Source: Gnetum montanum
Taxonomy: Eukaryota; Streptophyta; Gnetopsida; Gnetales; Gnetaceae
Length of the DNA: 64,000 nucleotides
Reading direction: 5' to 3'
Assembly (NCBI GenBank): GCA_015680685.1
Contig: MNCI01018365.1
Coordinates: forward strand, 136,634 to 200,633
This document shows positions 20,691-32,280 of the stretch, in pieces (position 1 is the stretch's first letter; each line of letters begins with the position of its first letter). The notes under the pieces are model-generated. The model had not been told where the DNA came from. It ran no database searches and worked only from the letters and a program-made list of their open reading frames with translations. The position numbers and the translations under genes are program-made.

Positions 20691-22438
20691 TCCCTTTGGA
20701 TGTTCATATTAATAGATGTCACATTCAGTTTCATCATAAAATTTAGACTCCACAACTTCCTCTACTATAGTAGCTTTACCCTTACCTCTTTGGTAGGCAC
20801 GTTCAGCTTCTTTTTGCCATTTATGATTACAATCACTATTTTTCTCTTTGGATGCTTTAGCAATTTTTAAAGTGGTTTGAAAATTTTCATCTAAAGAGTC
20901 CCATGACTTATCAAACTTGGCTAAGATATCATAAACATATTTTTGGATAGGCAAGGTTTTTCTATTCACCACTTCATCGAGTGGTGAATCCTCCTCATCA
21001 CAAAATCAAACCTCTCATTTTTCGATGGATGGATCCCTATTATATTCTTTAGTAATCTCCCTTTTTCATAGCTCAACTTCTTTTTTTGCTACCTACTCAA
21101 TTATCCTTTGGATCTAATGAGCTCTCATTTCAAATAACCTCCCTTAGGCATACACCCCAAGGGTTCTTCTTATTTCTGTCATGAGCCCATCAATGATGTG
21201 ACAAAGTTGTTCCCTCCCTCTAAGAGTAACCATGGCTAGGGCATCTATGTAAAAGTGAATAATATAAGTCCATGGCGGCATCCATGAGTTCATGTGCTCC
21301 CTGTTTCTAGCCTTGGATTTGTCATCGCAGATTAGACACTCTAGAGTACATTTGATATTTGTCATTGAACAATTCTAACATGGTACTTCATCTTCAAATA
21401 GATTTCAGTTCTAAGGACCAGTACCAACTTCTGATTTCCTAATCAGTGTCCTTGGAAAAAGATTGAGTTTCTACCACTCGTTCTCAATATTTTGTAAGGC
21501 ATGGGCATCTTGAAAAGCTTGCAGATGTGTCTGCGAGTCAAAGTTGTATCCCCCCTCAAATCTTGGGATATTATTCATGTCTAGGTGTTTGATCTGACTA
21601 TCCTTCATATGCCTAGTTGGAATTCTTACTACCTCCACAATGTTAAGAATACTTCGAGTTGCTAGTAAAGGTTCATCATCATCACTAGGTTGATGATGCC
21701 AAGGATGGTTTTGGCCACCCCTTCGAATTTGGTGGTCTTCACAATCATTATGATTTCATCGATCACCTTCATCACGGTTGTTTTGATGATAACTTCTATG
21801 AGAACTGTCAAATGAAGAGGATGAAGAGGAAGGTGGACTACCACTACCATTGCAATGTCCACCACCACTCTTACACTTTTTATGATCTCCACCATTAGAT
21901 CCCTTGTTATTGCAATGTTCACCCAAGTTCCTACTTTGGATATCACTCTTCCTTGAACCCAGTTTATGAATAGTTGATCATAGGTTCAAGTTCACACCCT
22001 CACCATCATTAGTAGGAGTTGGAGAATCTTCATGTTGAGAACCTTCCAAGGGTCCTCATTGTTCTCTTGATCTAGTAGAAATAAGGGGTTAGTGTAATGT
22101 TTCCCCTTTGTGGCTTCATGAAGTCTCTCCTAACATTTGTCTTGCTTACATTGTGTTTTAGTGGGATGATAGTTTTGAGTGTCATATCCATCCACAATGT
22201 ACTCTACATGAATATCTGCTATGCCCGACTTCTTAAGGGTTTTAATTAGCATTCCTAGCATAGATCTATTGGGGGGAAAAACAACATTACCCTCCATATC
22301 ACACCATTGCATTTGTTCATTCTAATGTAAGATGAAGGTGAAATTCAATACAAACTCATCTAGATGAGTGTATACCACCTTGCATTCTTGTGAAACTGGT
22401 GGTTTAGTATTGTCATGCTTATGAGAAGAGGAAGACAT
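20691..22438 (-). pseudogene. gag, element 1
   Basis: The gene starts ATG at 22436-22438 with MSSSSHKHDN, and the N-terminal block VVYTHLDEFVLNFTFILH is shared by all three elements. The capsid-like core (about 21.1-21.65 kb) has RFEGGYNFDSQTHLQAFQDA, NIENEW and LFPRTLI, then RRTLGVYA, matching the retrotransposon gag domain. It ends with CDIY-stop-YEHPKGCYPMC near 20690-20720, a Cys/His motif that is not the standard CCHC knuckle. Gag would form the particle. Stops and shifts break it in several places. Confidence 0.82.
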
Positions 22439-22573
22439 TTTGTAAGACAAAATGCAATTTTTAGTGTGCTTTTATAATTTATGTATAGTGGGAATGATAT
22501 GGACCTTTAGGTTCATACAATGATATTATTGGTATTCACTTAGACATAAATACCACATGTTCCACAAACAAAG

Positions 22574-22592
22574 TCCCTGACATCAGTGTCAA
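22574..22592 (-). promoter_or_regulatory. tRNA-Asp-like primer binding site, element 1
   Basis: Immediately after the 5' LTR the minus strand reads TTGACACTGATGTCAGGGA. Compared with the tRNA-Asp complement T+TGGCGCCGTTGCCGGGGA used by Athila-type elements, all but one of the differences are G/A or C/T transitions. Confidence 0.75.
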
Positions 22593-23538
22593 TGATGAGC
22601 AGCGAGGTACCCCTACATCCAACCATATGAATCATGAAGCATTCACATGCAACTTGGTCAAATTCCATGGACTTTATCATTTCCAATGCACTAGCCCTTT
22701 AGGAAGAGAATATAGCCTTAAGGTCAATCATTGTCCTCCCAATTACACCTATGATGCACATTGGTATGGTTAAGTGTAACTAAAGCATCCAATATTTATC
22801 ATTTTGTATTTTATGTTTTGGGTGCTTGAAATGTAGGTAAAAGGAATTGGATTAACTTATCTAAATTAAATAACTAACTACTATTAAGATAATCCTAACA
22901 TAAGTATTTGTTCCCACTTTTTGTACACATCTTGAACCCATGTATACATTGTTGCGCGACCAAACATTATGCTACTAGGTGTACCAAGCAATACCATTGC
23001 TTGGATTACCAAGTGAATACGTGTTACGCTCAAAGCAATCATACTTATGTATTTAATCTATCTAGCTTAATAATCTCATTAACTTAATTACTAAAAAATA
23101 ATTGCAAAAATAATTGAGAATAATTAGCAAATAATTGAAAACATTGAATGCATAAATAAAAAGAGATAATCCATCCAAAGTGCTGCAAGGTTTATCAAAA
23201 AACTCATCTTTATTGCTGCACACATTGTCATGCTCAGGTACAACAATGCTTGAATAAAGATCTGTACACTCAATGACTCCTGCTATAGGCACTCAGGGAA
23301 AAAATTCTAACTTTCAAATAGAAAAAATGCAAGAGCTTCACTACAAATTGAAAACTAGACTCTCCATAAATGTGGAAGGTAGGCACGTATTTATAGGTAA
23401 TGGATAGACACCGCATCAACAAGGCATTATCGACGTAGGTTAAAATGCGTCGACAAGCCTCATAGATGAGGCCTCATCAACATGATCAACTACGTCAATG
23501 AGGCCTTGTTGACATAGCCAACCAACAATGACTCATCA
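22593..23538 (-). repeat. 5' LTR of element 1
   Basis: This is the direct partner of 8421-9366, also 946 bp, ending CTCATCA. The TATA box CCTATAAATACG is on the minus strand at 23386-23397. The U3 part before it (23400-23525) holds GGCCTC-centred palindromes, including GGCCTCATTGACGTAG, which recurs in the internal block at 12.97-12.99 kb. Confidence 0.92.
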
Positions 23539-24511
23539 AATCTAATGTATTATCATGTAATAACATGTTTTCTTTATTTTGTTTTCATGTTCTCTAGGAG
23601 TTGTGCTTGCAAAATGAAGCCTAAAGTCATTTCAAAGGTGCAACTCATTATAGCAGCAAGTAACCACGTGACCCTAATGCATAAGATTTGGTTAGCTTGT
23701 CTTGACATGTCAAGAATGCTTATTCCACTTCACTCTTGTTATTCCTCCATTAAGCCACAATCCCATAGCCTAATTGTAACCTAAACAAAAGATGTTAACC
23801 TATGCTTGACACTCATGCATTATGGCAATTTAACATCTCCTTCATCATGCTCCACCAAGTCTCTTGAATGTAACACATCTCATTTAATGGAAAAACCAAA
23901 TCAAACCTTACCTTGACAATGAAACCCAAGGAAGGTTTCACCCAAAAAAATGTAGAAGAAATAGGGAAGAAAATTTCCAAGAATCTGATAGGCTAGTGAA
24001 GCCCAAAAAGATAAACCAATAGCTCTAAACATGCAATGGGAGGAGCCTAATGGCCAAAGAAGCTTGAAGTGATGTGTTGGCTCCTTAAGAACATTACCAA
24101 GTCACCAACCCTTCGAAGCATGAAGCACAAAGCACAAAGACCACATCAATTAGATAACATATTAGTGTCATCACCATTATAACATATGGAACCCCTTGTT
24201 AACCCTCATGACCACTTCCTTTTAGTCAAATACAACGTTTATCCTGTATCATCTCATCATAACCTTATCCCATTATTACAAGCACTCTTTAGCATGGTTC
24301 GACACTCTAAGATCAAGCATGAAGAGAAAGCATTCATGATGGGCTTGCAGTGGTATTTTGTATTCTTTATCGATGTCTCTTAGGTCAATTCTTCCAACAT
24401 CAACAAAGAGGGGCCAATGAAACACCATCAAGAAAATTCTTGTTGTAACTTATTATCTTCACCATTCAACTTGAGGCAAGATTTTATTATAAGTATAAAG
24501 TTTTTGGCCCC
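23539..24511 (+). other. 3' non-coding part of element 0
   Basis: No domain is visible. The region resumes element 0 after the element 1 insertion. Near its end, CTTGAGGCAAGATTTTATTA followed by TTTTTGGCCCC resembles the GAGGACAAG-plus-purine arrangement that precedes the 3' LTR of element 3, so it probably runs into the 3' LTR. Confidence 0.5.
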
Positions 24512-25566
24512 TGTGCTACAATCTTGCTTATTTTAACTTTTTGGAGCTGAAAAATGCCTCATAAGTTGCTACTACTCTCACTTCTTAAGTGGGAAAAGTA
24601 GTGTCATGTCTATATTTTGGCTTGAGAAGGCTAAAAATGACTTGGGAACTAAAAAATTTGGCATTTTCATGGGTTTTATGATGGTTATGGCCTTGACTAC
24701 CTAGAGCTGCACACACCCAATGTTGGAGTTTTTGGGTTTTTCATTTTTCTAGTATTGGCCAGTGTACTCATTACAATTTCTAGCAGTTGCAGCATGGCTA
24801 GCATAGTCATCATATTTTCCAAAAAATTTCAATAATGCTAGCATAGCTCTCCAAGGCCAAGGTAGTTGAGGTGAAGCCAGTGTAGTAACAAAAGTTCATT
24901 TACTATATTTAGTATCTGGTGTGGTTTTGATGGCCCTTAGGTGTTAAAACTTGTCAAAAATGGATAACTACACTAGGAACAATGGCCTATTACACCTGCA
25001 AATAATACTAATCTATTAGCAATCATGGAAAAAATTTGTAGCCTAAAATCAGTAATCTTAAAGCCTATAAAAGCTAAACTTGAACACCTTATTCATGTTC
25101 CAAACATTTTTTGCAACATAAAAACCTTTGCAACCTTGAGCACTTTGAACCCATTTGGAATTTGCAAGACCTTTGGAGTTAGGAAGTACATGTATTGTGG
25201 AGTTTGACTTTAGAACACAACCTACCAACTTCAATAGGCTTCAAGCTTCATCCAAGCAAGCTTCTTGTGCATTTGAGCACATAATCTGTACTCCTTTGAA
25301 CTTTATACTTTAAGCATTTTGCTATTTTAATACAGTTTATAGTTCATTTATTATATAGAATTTATTTCAAGTTTTAATTTCTGTGTTTTTTTCTTATTCA
25401 AATCTGTGATTTCATTTTCCTCTGTTACATTCTTCAAGTCCTTGGGTGACTGTCTAGACCATCTAGGATACCTTGAATCCTTTTTTTAGAGGCCCTTAGG
25501 ATTCAAAATTTTTTCCACACTTGAAATTTTCAAATTTTCCAATGATCAAATTTTTTGGGTGCAACA
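24512..25566 (+). repeat. Probable 3' LTR of element 0
   Basis: The stretch can be delimited TGTGCTACAATC...GGGTGCAACA, about 1055 bp. It has a TATA box CCTATAAAAGC at 25063-25074 and upstream dyad-type motifs (GGCTAGCATAGTCATC near 24795) like those in the 2.0-3.8 kb array. Its end segment (ctgtctagaccatctaggata near 25451) resembles the solo LTR at 15039-16854. The matching 5' LTR is not delimited, so the borders are tentative. Confidence 0.5.
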
Positions 25567-26290
25567 ATATGTTGATAAGATTTGACTTCTCTACTTTTCA
25601 TATTTCTAAGGATTGATTCTTCAATAGCATATCATCTATGTTTAGTAGTACTATTATACTTGAAAGACTAAGATAAGCAAAGATGTTGACTTAGTTATTT
25701 CAATTTTTCTTTTCACTATGTTTTTGCCAAATAAAATTCTTGAGTTTAGAATAAGCTTCAATCAATGACTAGGGATCAAAAATATATAGGTTTCAACTTT
25801 GCTCATGTAATGTGGCATTGAGTCTTTACATTAAGGATTATCGAACTCAAAGAATTTGGTCACCAGATATTCATGAGTTGGGCTATTTTTAGGTTCTATA
25901 CTACACAAATAAATCTTATATCAACAATCATTTTTTGGACTATATCTTGATATATGTCCAAGATAGGTGATTGGGAATCATATGTGAAGTGGTTACACAC
26001 TTATGAATAGTACTTACATCATTGAAGACTTTCAGATATTGAAAACCTCAATCCCTTTGAGTCCAATGGGATAGTGGTATTCATCTCAACTTTCAATATA
26101 GTTGTATATTTAAAAAATAAATGCAACCCATCCATTCAAGATATAGAAATGAATATATTATTATTAAAAAGATCAATTTTTTCACTTATTTTTGGTAGAT
26201 CTAGAGGTGTATGGATCATTTGGTGATAAATATTTTTATTTTTTTAGTATTTTAACTAACACTTTATAGTTATGCACATTGTAAGGGCTT
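25567..26290. other. Unassigned flank between elements 0 and 2
   Basis: I recognise nothing here. The plus strand near 25770-26170 has a loosely protein-like composition with frame breaks but no family I can name. It ends with ggctt, the left target duplication of element 2. Confidence 0.45.
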
Positions 26291-27185
26291 TGATGAGCAA
26301 TAGGTATCCCCTACACCTAATCATATGAATCACAAGCATATAATAGAGATCTGATTAAATTTTGTAGACTTAGCTACCCCCAAGTGGTTAATATTCCTAA
26401 GTAGTGAATCATGTTGGTGCAAGGTCATTATCTTTTTAATCCACACTTGTGTTTTATTTGTGTGTATAGTTAAGCATGGTTAAGGCATAAGATGTATATT
26501 TTTATAATTATTTTTAATATATTTTTTCCTAATGGCTAGATGATTAAGTAAAGGTTGAATAATTAATTATCTAACTAATCCAATTATTTAATGACTAAAT
26601 ATACTAATGTAGAGTATTTGATACGACTTGTTGTACACATCCTGAACTAGTAATAAACTACTAGGTTACTAAGTGGTTATTATTGGGTGTAACAAATATT
26701 CACTGTTGGGATTACCAAGTGTTAATATGTTATGCTTGATGTGGTCATACTCACATATTTATAATTAATTATATTAACTATTTAAGAGCATAAATGTAAA
26801 GTGTATGAAAAGTAAGTGCTAAATAATAAACTAATCTAAGTGCTACAATGGATGTAGGAAATCTCGATTTTATTGCCATTTGTGCCAATGCACTCAAGTA
26901 CATAGGCACTCAAATAAAACTTTGTACAATCTCTTAGATCCATACTATGGCACTCAAAGAGAAAATATTTTTAACTCTAGAAGGAACAAACTGCAAGAGT
27001 TCTAATAAGGCACTGATTAAAAAATTTCATAAATGCAAGGAATGCATGTATTTATATAGACAATGACTATGCCAACATCACCATATCTATGTCAACGCAT
27101 CATACCATGTGTCAATGAGGATACATCAATAGGGTTGTGTTGATAGGCATGCATCAATGTAGCTTGTCTTATTGATGTCTCATCA
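26291..27185 (-). repeat. 3' LTR of element 2
   Basis: Partner of 39520-40400. It starts TGATGAGCAATAGGTATCCC on the plus strand and ends GTCTCATCA. The TATA box (minus strand TATATAAATACA) is at 27047-27058. The U3 part is shorter than in element 1 and its palindromes are less complete. Confidence 0.9.
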
Positions 27186-27197
27186 TACCCCCACAAC
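27186..27197 (-). promoter_or_regulatory. Polypurine end of element 2
   Basis: The minus strand reads GTTGTGGGGGTA directly before the 3' LTR start TGATGAG. Confidence 0.75.
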
Positions 27198-27448
27198 TAA
27201 GTGAAAACTCATCCTTAAGTGAACAAAAGTATGAGTGAGCTTCTTATAAAATTGGGAGGTATAGAATTTATTAATAGAAAGACTGACTGACTAACTTCTA
27301 ACTAACTCTGAGAACTAGATTATGCATTATTTACAAAAAATAAGTGTCCATTATAATAAAATTGGACACTTTACAAAATCTTTAGTAGATGCTTGTAGAA
27401 TTATCAAAGATGTAATTAAGTCTCAAATAGTGCTTGGGGTGGAGGCTC

Positions 27449-30243
27449 CTATGGCTCTAATGGTCCCTCATCCTATCCCAGTGTTTTTAGAGGTTGAGGT
27501 TAGCTTATTGCTACTGCTACTTCTGCTAGAAGCTTGAAAACATCCAAAATTGCTTTCATCTTTTTCTCTTCACTTTGTGGGTCACAGTTGGTCCAAGTGG
27601 ATTCACCAATGTGGGCCAATGTAGGAATGTTCCATAGGCAAGGAATTAAAGGAAATAGTTTATTTGCATTAACAAACTAGGCTACAAAAGTTTTACATTC
27701 TATGTCGAATGTCCTTACAAGGTTTTGCAGCTCCTAGTAGTCATTCATCCTCTTGGCCAAGTTTTTTGCAACAAGTCATTGATCAATGAATTTGCATTTG
27801 AGAACTTTAAGCTTTGCATTGGCTATCTCCAACTAATGTTTTATCTCCTTGTGAAGTTTGAATTCCACCTTATGGAGGAGGTAAGAACTAGTCACTTTCC
27901 TCTCTAATTTTGACCTTAGCCTTCCCACTATCAGCATTACTAAGTCTACATAATGAAGGTTCGTAAGCTTCATATACTCTATCATTTCTTCAATCTACAA
28001 CTCCTTCAAGTATATTTTAGCCTTGTTAAACATATTTAGTCCATCAAATATGGATTTCTGTATGTCATCTCTTTGCTGGAGTTGTTATAGGGACTTGTTC
28101 ATATTTACCTTCATCATTTAAATTTTTTCTCATTAACTTCTTTGAGGAGTGCAACCTAGTTCTTGTATAAATTTTTTACTTCAAACTTCAAGGATTCGTT
28201 CTTCTAAGTAGCTACCTCAATGACTATTTTCTGATAAAGAGCATGGACTTCCTTCTGCCAACCTTCTTAGGTCTAGGTTTACTTTGGGGAGCTACTTCTA
28301 CTATTGGCATATTAGTTTGACCAATTGATCCTTTTATTGGTCAGTGTTGCATAGGAAATGATTGTTCCTGATGAAGATCATGTTCTTCTTTTAGACCTAT
28401 GATAGGTTTTTATCAATGTTAATAGTCATAGCTTCTGACAAGAATGCATCAAAGATCACAACCTCATTTGCATTGTCAGCCTCTTAAAGTCTTTGTTAAA
28501 GTTTTGAAAAGCTTCATCTCTAGTAAGCTTAGGCCTAAGAATTACAAGGTTGAAGAGATGGGCACATAACTTAGTAATTTCGATGGTCAACCATTGATTG
28601 GTTGTGATGTCCTCCTCTAGTTATGCATTGGAAATAAGAAATTTTCCCCTTATCTTGAGCAAATGTGATTGGTTCATGGTGATATCATTTGAGAAATTGA
28701 AGATCTCTAGAAGTGTTTGTCCAATTTCAACTAGTCTTTCCAACACCTCCTTGTGTTGGGTAGAAATCCTCTGACCACTTCCTACTCTTGTGAATGCATG
28801 CATGTCCATCATGGCAACAATTTTAGGCATTAAAGTCACATGAGCATTTAGGGCTTCAATAACCCTGTTAACCACCACCTCCATTACTATCTCTATGCCT
28901 TTTTGCTTCATGACCAGGATAGTCATCCTCTCATCTTCCTCCAATATAATAGAGAAGGCCACAACATTTTTTAAAATTCAAGAAATATTTATTTAGGCAT
29001 AGACAATATGACCTCTCAGGCATTTGGATTGGGTCTTGTGAGTGACTGGTTCCTTTAAGCTTAGCATAGCAGGGTAGTCTCACTATCTAGTCAATTGATG
29101 GTTGTTGTGACCTCATTTAAGTGGCTCATGATTGAACATTAAATAGATGGCTTTCCACCACTTGTAGAATTTTGTTATTGTTGTAGCTACTACTTCCTAA
29201 TTTTTCTTAGTCATTCAGCAACTGCAAGTGTCTTTAGCATAATCTCTAGAGTTGTAGGTGGCAATAGTGATGGCTTTTCCTCTTCTTGCACCATGGTTGC
29301 TACCTTATCTTTCATCATATCCTATCATGATGTTATAGAAGCATGGTGAATCACATCATTTAAATAGCAATATATGCTTTCCCTATTGCATAGTTTGCAG
29401 ATGAGTCATGGAAAGGGGAGCATCTTCCTTCCCTTCTTATTTTCTTTGAAGAACTTTTCAATTTCTAGAAAAATGAGTTGGGGAAGGTTGACTAGGAATT
29501 TCCTTCTTAGAGTGGTGCATGCCTAGGTAGAGAATGTTATCACCTTGTTAGGCCTCACCATTGGATTTAGGTGGTAGGCCTTGATCTTGAAGTATGCACA
29601 CTTCACATTTTGTGAGGGCATTATACTCCTTGTGGTTCACTTCATAGCATCACATAATCTATTCTTTCTTAGCTTCTAGGTTTGCCTATGTTGAAATCTC
29701 AACCAATTTGGCCCCTCTGCCTAGTAATCTAGGGGCCTCTATAATGACATCAAGTAAGTAGAAGATAGTGATGTCTTTAATTTTCACTAGTGAATCTCCT
29801 TATGGGTTGTTCCAAAACAAGTAAGACTTTTCCAAGTACCATTCTATGCTATGGGAAAGAATGTGCCACATGGGAGACCCTTGCAGTTGGGTATAGACCT
29901 CTTCTAGTACCAGCCCCAATAAGGGTTCAAAGTTTAACTTCTAAAGAATAGAACTTTTGACCTTCTTAGTCTTGATCTTCTCCAAGTATGCTTCTATCAA
30001 AGTAACCTCCAAGTTAGACCTCGGCCTAGGAGTCTCATCTTGCCTTAACTAGCCATTTTCTGCTATGTGAATCTAGCAAACAAATTCCACTTCTAGCTCC
30101 TCCCAAAGGGGTCCTATTTCATGGGTTTCTTTAGGTGCTTATTCATGAGGTTTTTTTGGTTGCTACTGCTAGTTCCTTCCTTCTCTCAATTGCTTCTCCC
30201 TAGGCTATGAAGGCCCTCCTACTTCTGATCCTCACTTTGATAT
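27449..30243 (-). pseudogene. Third gene of element 2, matching that of element 1
   Basis: This counterpart of 9640-12447 spans about 930 codons. The expected start is ATA at 30241-30243 (ATG in element 1), and the stop TAG at 27449-27451 falls at the same alignment point (GPLEP-stop). The domain near 29.35-29.6 kb reads AYFKIKAYHLNPMVRPNKV and LVNLPQLIFLEIEKFF, then LPFP and LICKLC, closely like element 1. The open stretch 28621-28962 has EEDERMTILVMKQKGIEIV, like EEDEETTILVMQDQGQETL in element 1. The 3' part is coiled-coil-like and ends HIGEST, EEKKMKAILDVFK, then a Gln-Pro tail. Conservation in two separate insertions shows that the gene belonged to the active family. Confidence 0.65.
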
Positions 30244-30682
30244 CAATTGTAATCATAAACGTAACCTAGGATTAGCTTTTTATTTCATAACCCTTAGTTG
30301 TTTCGATACCTTTCCTTTTAGATTATGTTATGTTTAGACTTTTTTTATCTTAGTTGGATGTATTATTTTAATATTATTTTATTAGTTAACTATAGGAGTG
30401 TGTTTGTTAGATTTAACTATTTTAGGATAAGTAACTTAATATTATTTTAATAGGTTAACCTTGGGGAGTTAAGAAAATTTTGAAAACAAATTCTAAAAGA
30501 AACTAAAGGTTTATGTCCCCCACAATGTAGAGCTTACCTTCGGTAGCACAAGAATAAAAAAACAAGTGTAAACAGGTTAACAATTTAAGGGTTAGGATGC
30601 TTGGAAACTTTTTTGGCTTACAAAAATTGTAAAAAGTCCTCTTTCTTTGTGTGGAAATGATGCAAAATTGGCTAAGTGTCAT
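30244..30682 (-). other. Leader of the third gene, element 2
   Basis: Non-coding, about 440 bp, between the internal TATA block and the start of the third gene. The corresponding leader in element 1 is about 450 bp. Confidence 0.5.
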
Positions 30683-30790
30683 GAATATTTATACTCTTTT
30701 TGCATTGTATTGAAGAGGCTACATCAACTCATTCCACTACATCAATGGGACTACATCAACATTTGTCCACAGCAAGTTTGCACATAATAA
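30683..30790 (-). promoter_or_regulatory. Internal LTR-like promoter block, element 2
   Basis: The minus strand carries GTTGATGTAGTCCCATTGATG, GAGTTGATGTAGCC and then a TATA box GAGTATAAATATTC (30683-30696). Placement relative to the third gene is the same as in element 1, and the repeated GTTGATG words match the U3 of the family's LTRs. The GGCC centres have decayed. Confidence 0.5.
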
Positions 30791-32275
30791 AAAAGAGAAA
30801 TTTTTAATGAGTTATGAGACAAAATTGGGGTCCAATGGAAGCTAAAAATATGGAAAAAACAAAGAATAGGGTTATGTAGACTTGGGAGAAAGGATTCAAA
30901 CATATTTGAATGAATTTAAAATGCTAAAATTAAGCAAATCTGGATGTTCAAATGCAAGTTGATTGGATTGATTATAGAAATGGTCAATGGATAGGAATTT
31001 TAACTTAAGGAAGATTAAAGGAAATGCAAGTGGGTCCTTCCCAAAGTAGATATATTCCCCTAATGTTCTTGGATGCCCTCATCCCAAGGAGTCTATAGGT
31101 ACTAAGGATGATTAATGGTCATTTTAGGCTAAAACTCATCGAAAGTAGTAAATGTCATATGATTATGGGATCCTCATAATAAATGTATTAATTAACCATG
31201 ATATAAGGTTTTGGGATGATATGTTATGGATTGAGAATCATGGTAGAGCGAGAATGATAAGAGATCTACATCTAGGTTACATGAAGTTCTTGTGAAGTGT
31301 GTTATTAAGATGATCTGATACCATTCCATCCTTAGTCTAGACTAAGTCCATTCACTTTCAATGATTTCGCATTGAGATATCCTATCCCTTCAGCCATCAA
31401 GAGGTCATGACAATTCCCAAATGGCAACCATCACTCCAAGAGAGGAAGAAAAGAGAAGAGAAGGAAGATAGAAAGAACCTTAGTTAGAGGGGTATCTTCA
31501 GGCATGGGTAACATGTCTTTCCAGGCCCATAACCACTACTTTTAGCCCATTATTATGTCTAAGAAATGTGCTTTAAATTCTCATGTTATTATTTTTCCTT
31601 TTTACGGGAACTACACCATGCAAAGATGTGCTTCCTTTAATGGTCAATAGTAGGAGTGATAATATACCAATGGAAAAGAATTATAAAACTCAAGAAAAAA
31701 GTTGGGAAGAAAATATGACAAGTCCCTTTGAGGTCATACTCTTTGTCATTCCTTCTTGGTCCATTTTGAGTCTGTTGGATAGCAAGATCATTGGTTACTT
31801 TTAGTTACAATATGGAAGGACCTCATGCTACCAAGATGTAGAGCTCTTGTAGAGTATATGGAATAGATAGATGTCATGGATCCACTACCTACTCCATGAG
31901 AAAATTAACAATTTATTAATAGAGAAAATTAACAAAAATTTAGCCATTTAGCACATCAATCATTACATTAATAGCTACATTTCTTAACTTCCAGTATTAA
32001 TAGTAGTATTGGAAAAATCAAAGATTCCTATAAAACAAGATAAAATACTAAAGAGGAGGATGAAAGAAAAGAGAAAATATACAAAATAATGGATAAAATA
32101 GTCAAGAAAATGAAAAACATATGAAGATTGGTGTAAAACAAAAAGACAAAAATTAGGTTAGTTCTCATAAGTTGTTAGCATAAATGACCATCTTTCCCAT
32201 GACTAAGTTGAGAAAGGGAGATTTGAAAAATAGAGCATGCTTATGTGCATGTTGAGATGTTAGTTTCATTGGTTA
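30791..32275 (-). other. Spacer between integrase and internal promoter block, element 2
   Basis: No gene. It corresponds to 13031-14560 in element 1 (for example GGGAACTACACCATGCAAAG near 31607) and contains an A-rich plus-strand stretch at 32040-32150. Confidence 0.5.
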
Positions 32276-32280
32276 CTCTT

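Larger units (their letters stand above)
8421..23538 (-). mobile_element. Element 1: Athila/Tat-type LTR retrotransposon, minus strand
   Basis: Two direct 946-bp LTRs (8421-9366 and 22593-23538) bound a 13.2-kb interior that reads on the minus strand as primer site, gag, protease, RT, RNase H, integrase, long spacer, third gene and polypurine end. Both LTRs have the termini TGATGAG and CTCATCA. The flanks gaact (8416-8420) and aatct (23539-23543) agree at only three of five bases, so the target duplication is uncertain. A 1.8-kb solo-LTR-like insertion splits integrase. In the first ~220 aligned LTR bases I count about 28 differences, mostly transitions, which implies an old insertion. It interrupts element 0. 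Confidence 0.9.
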
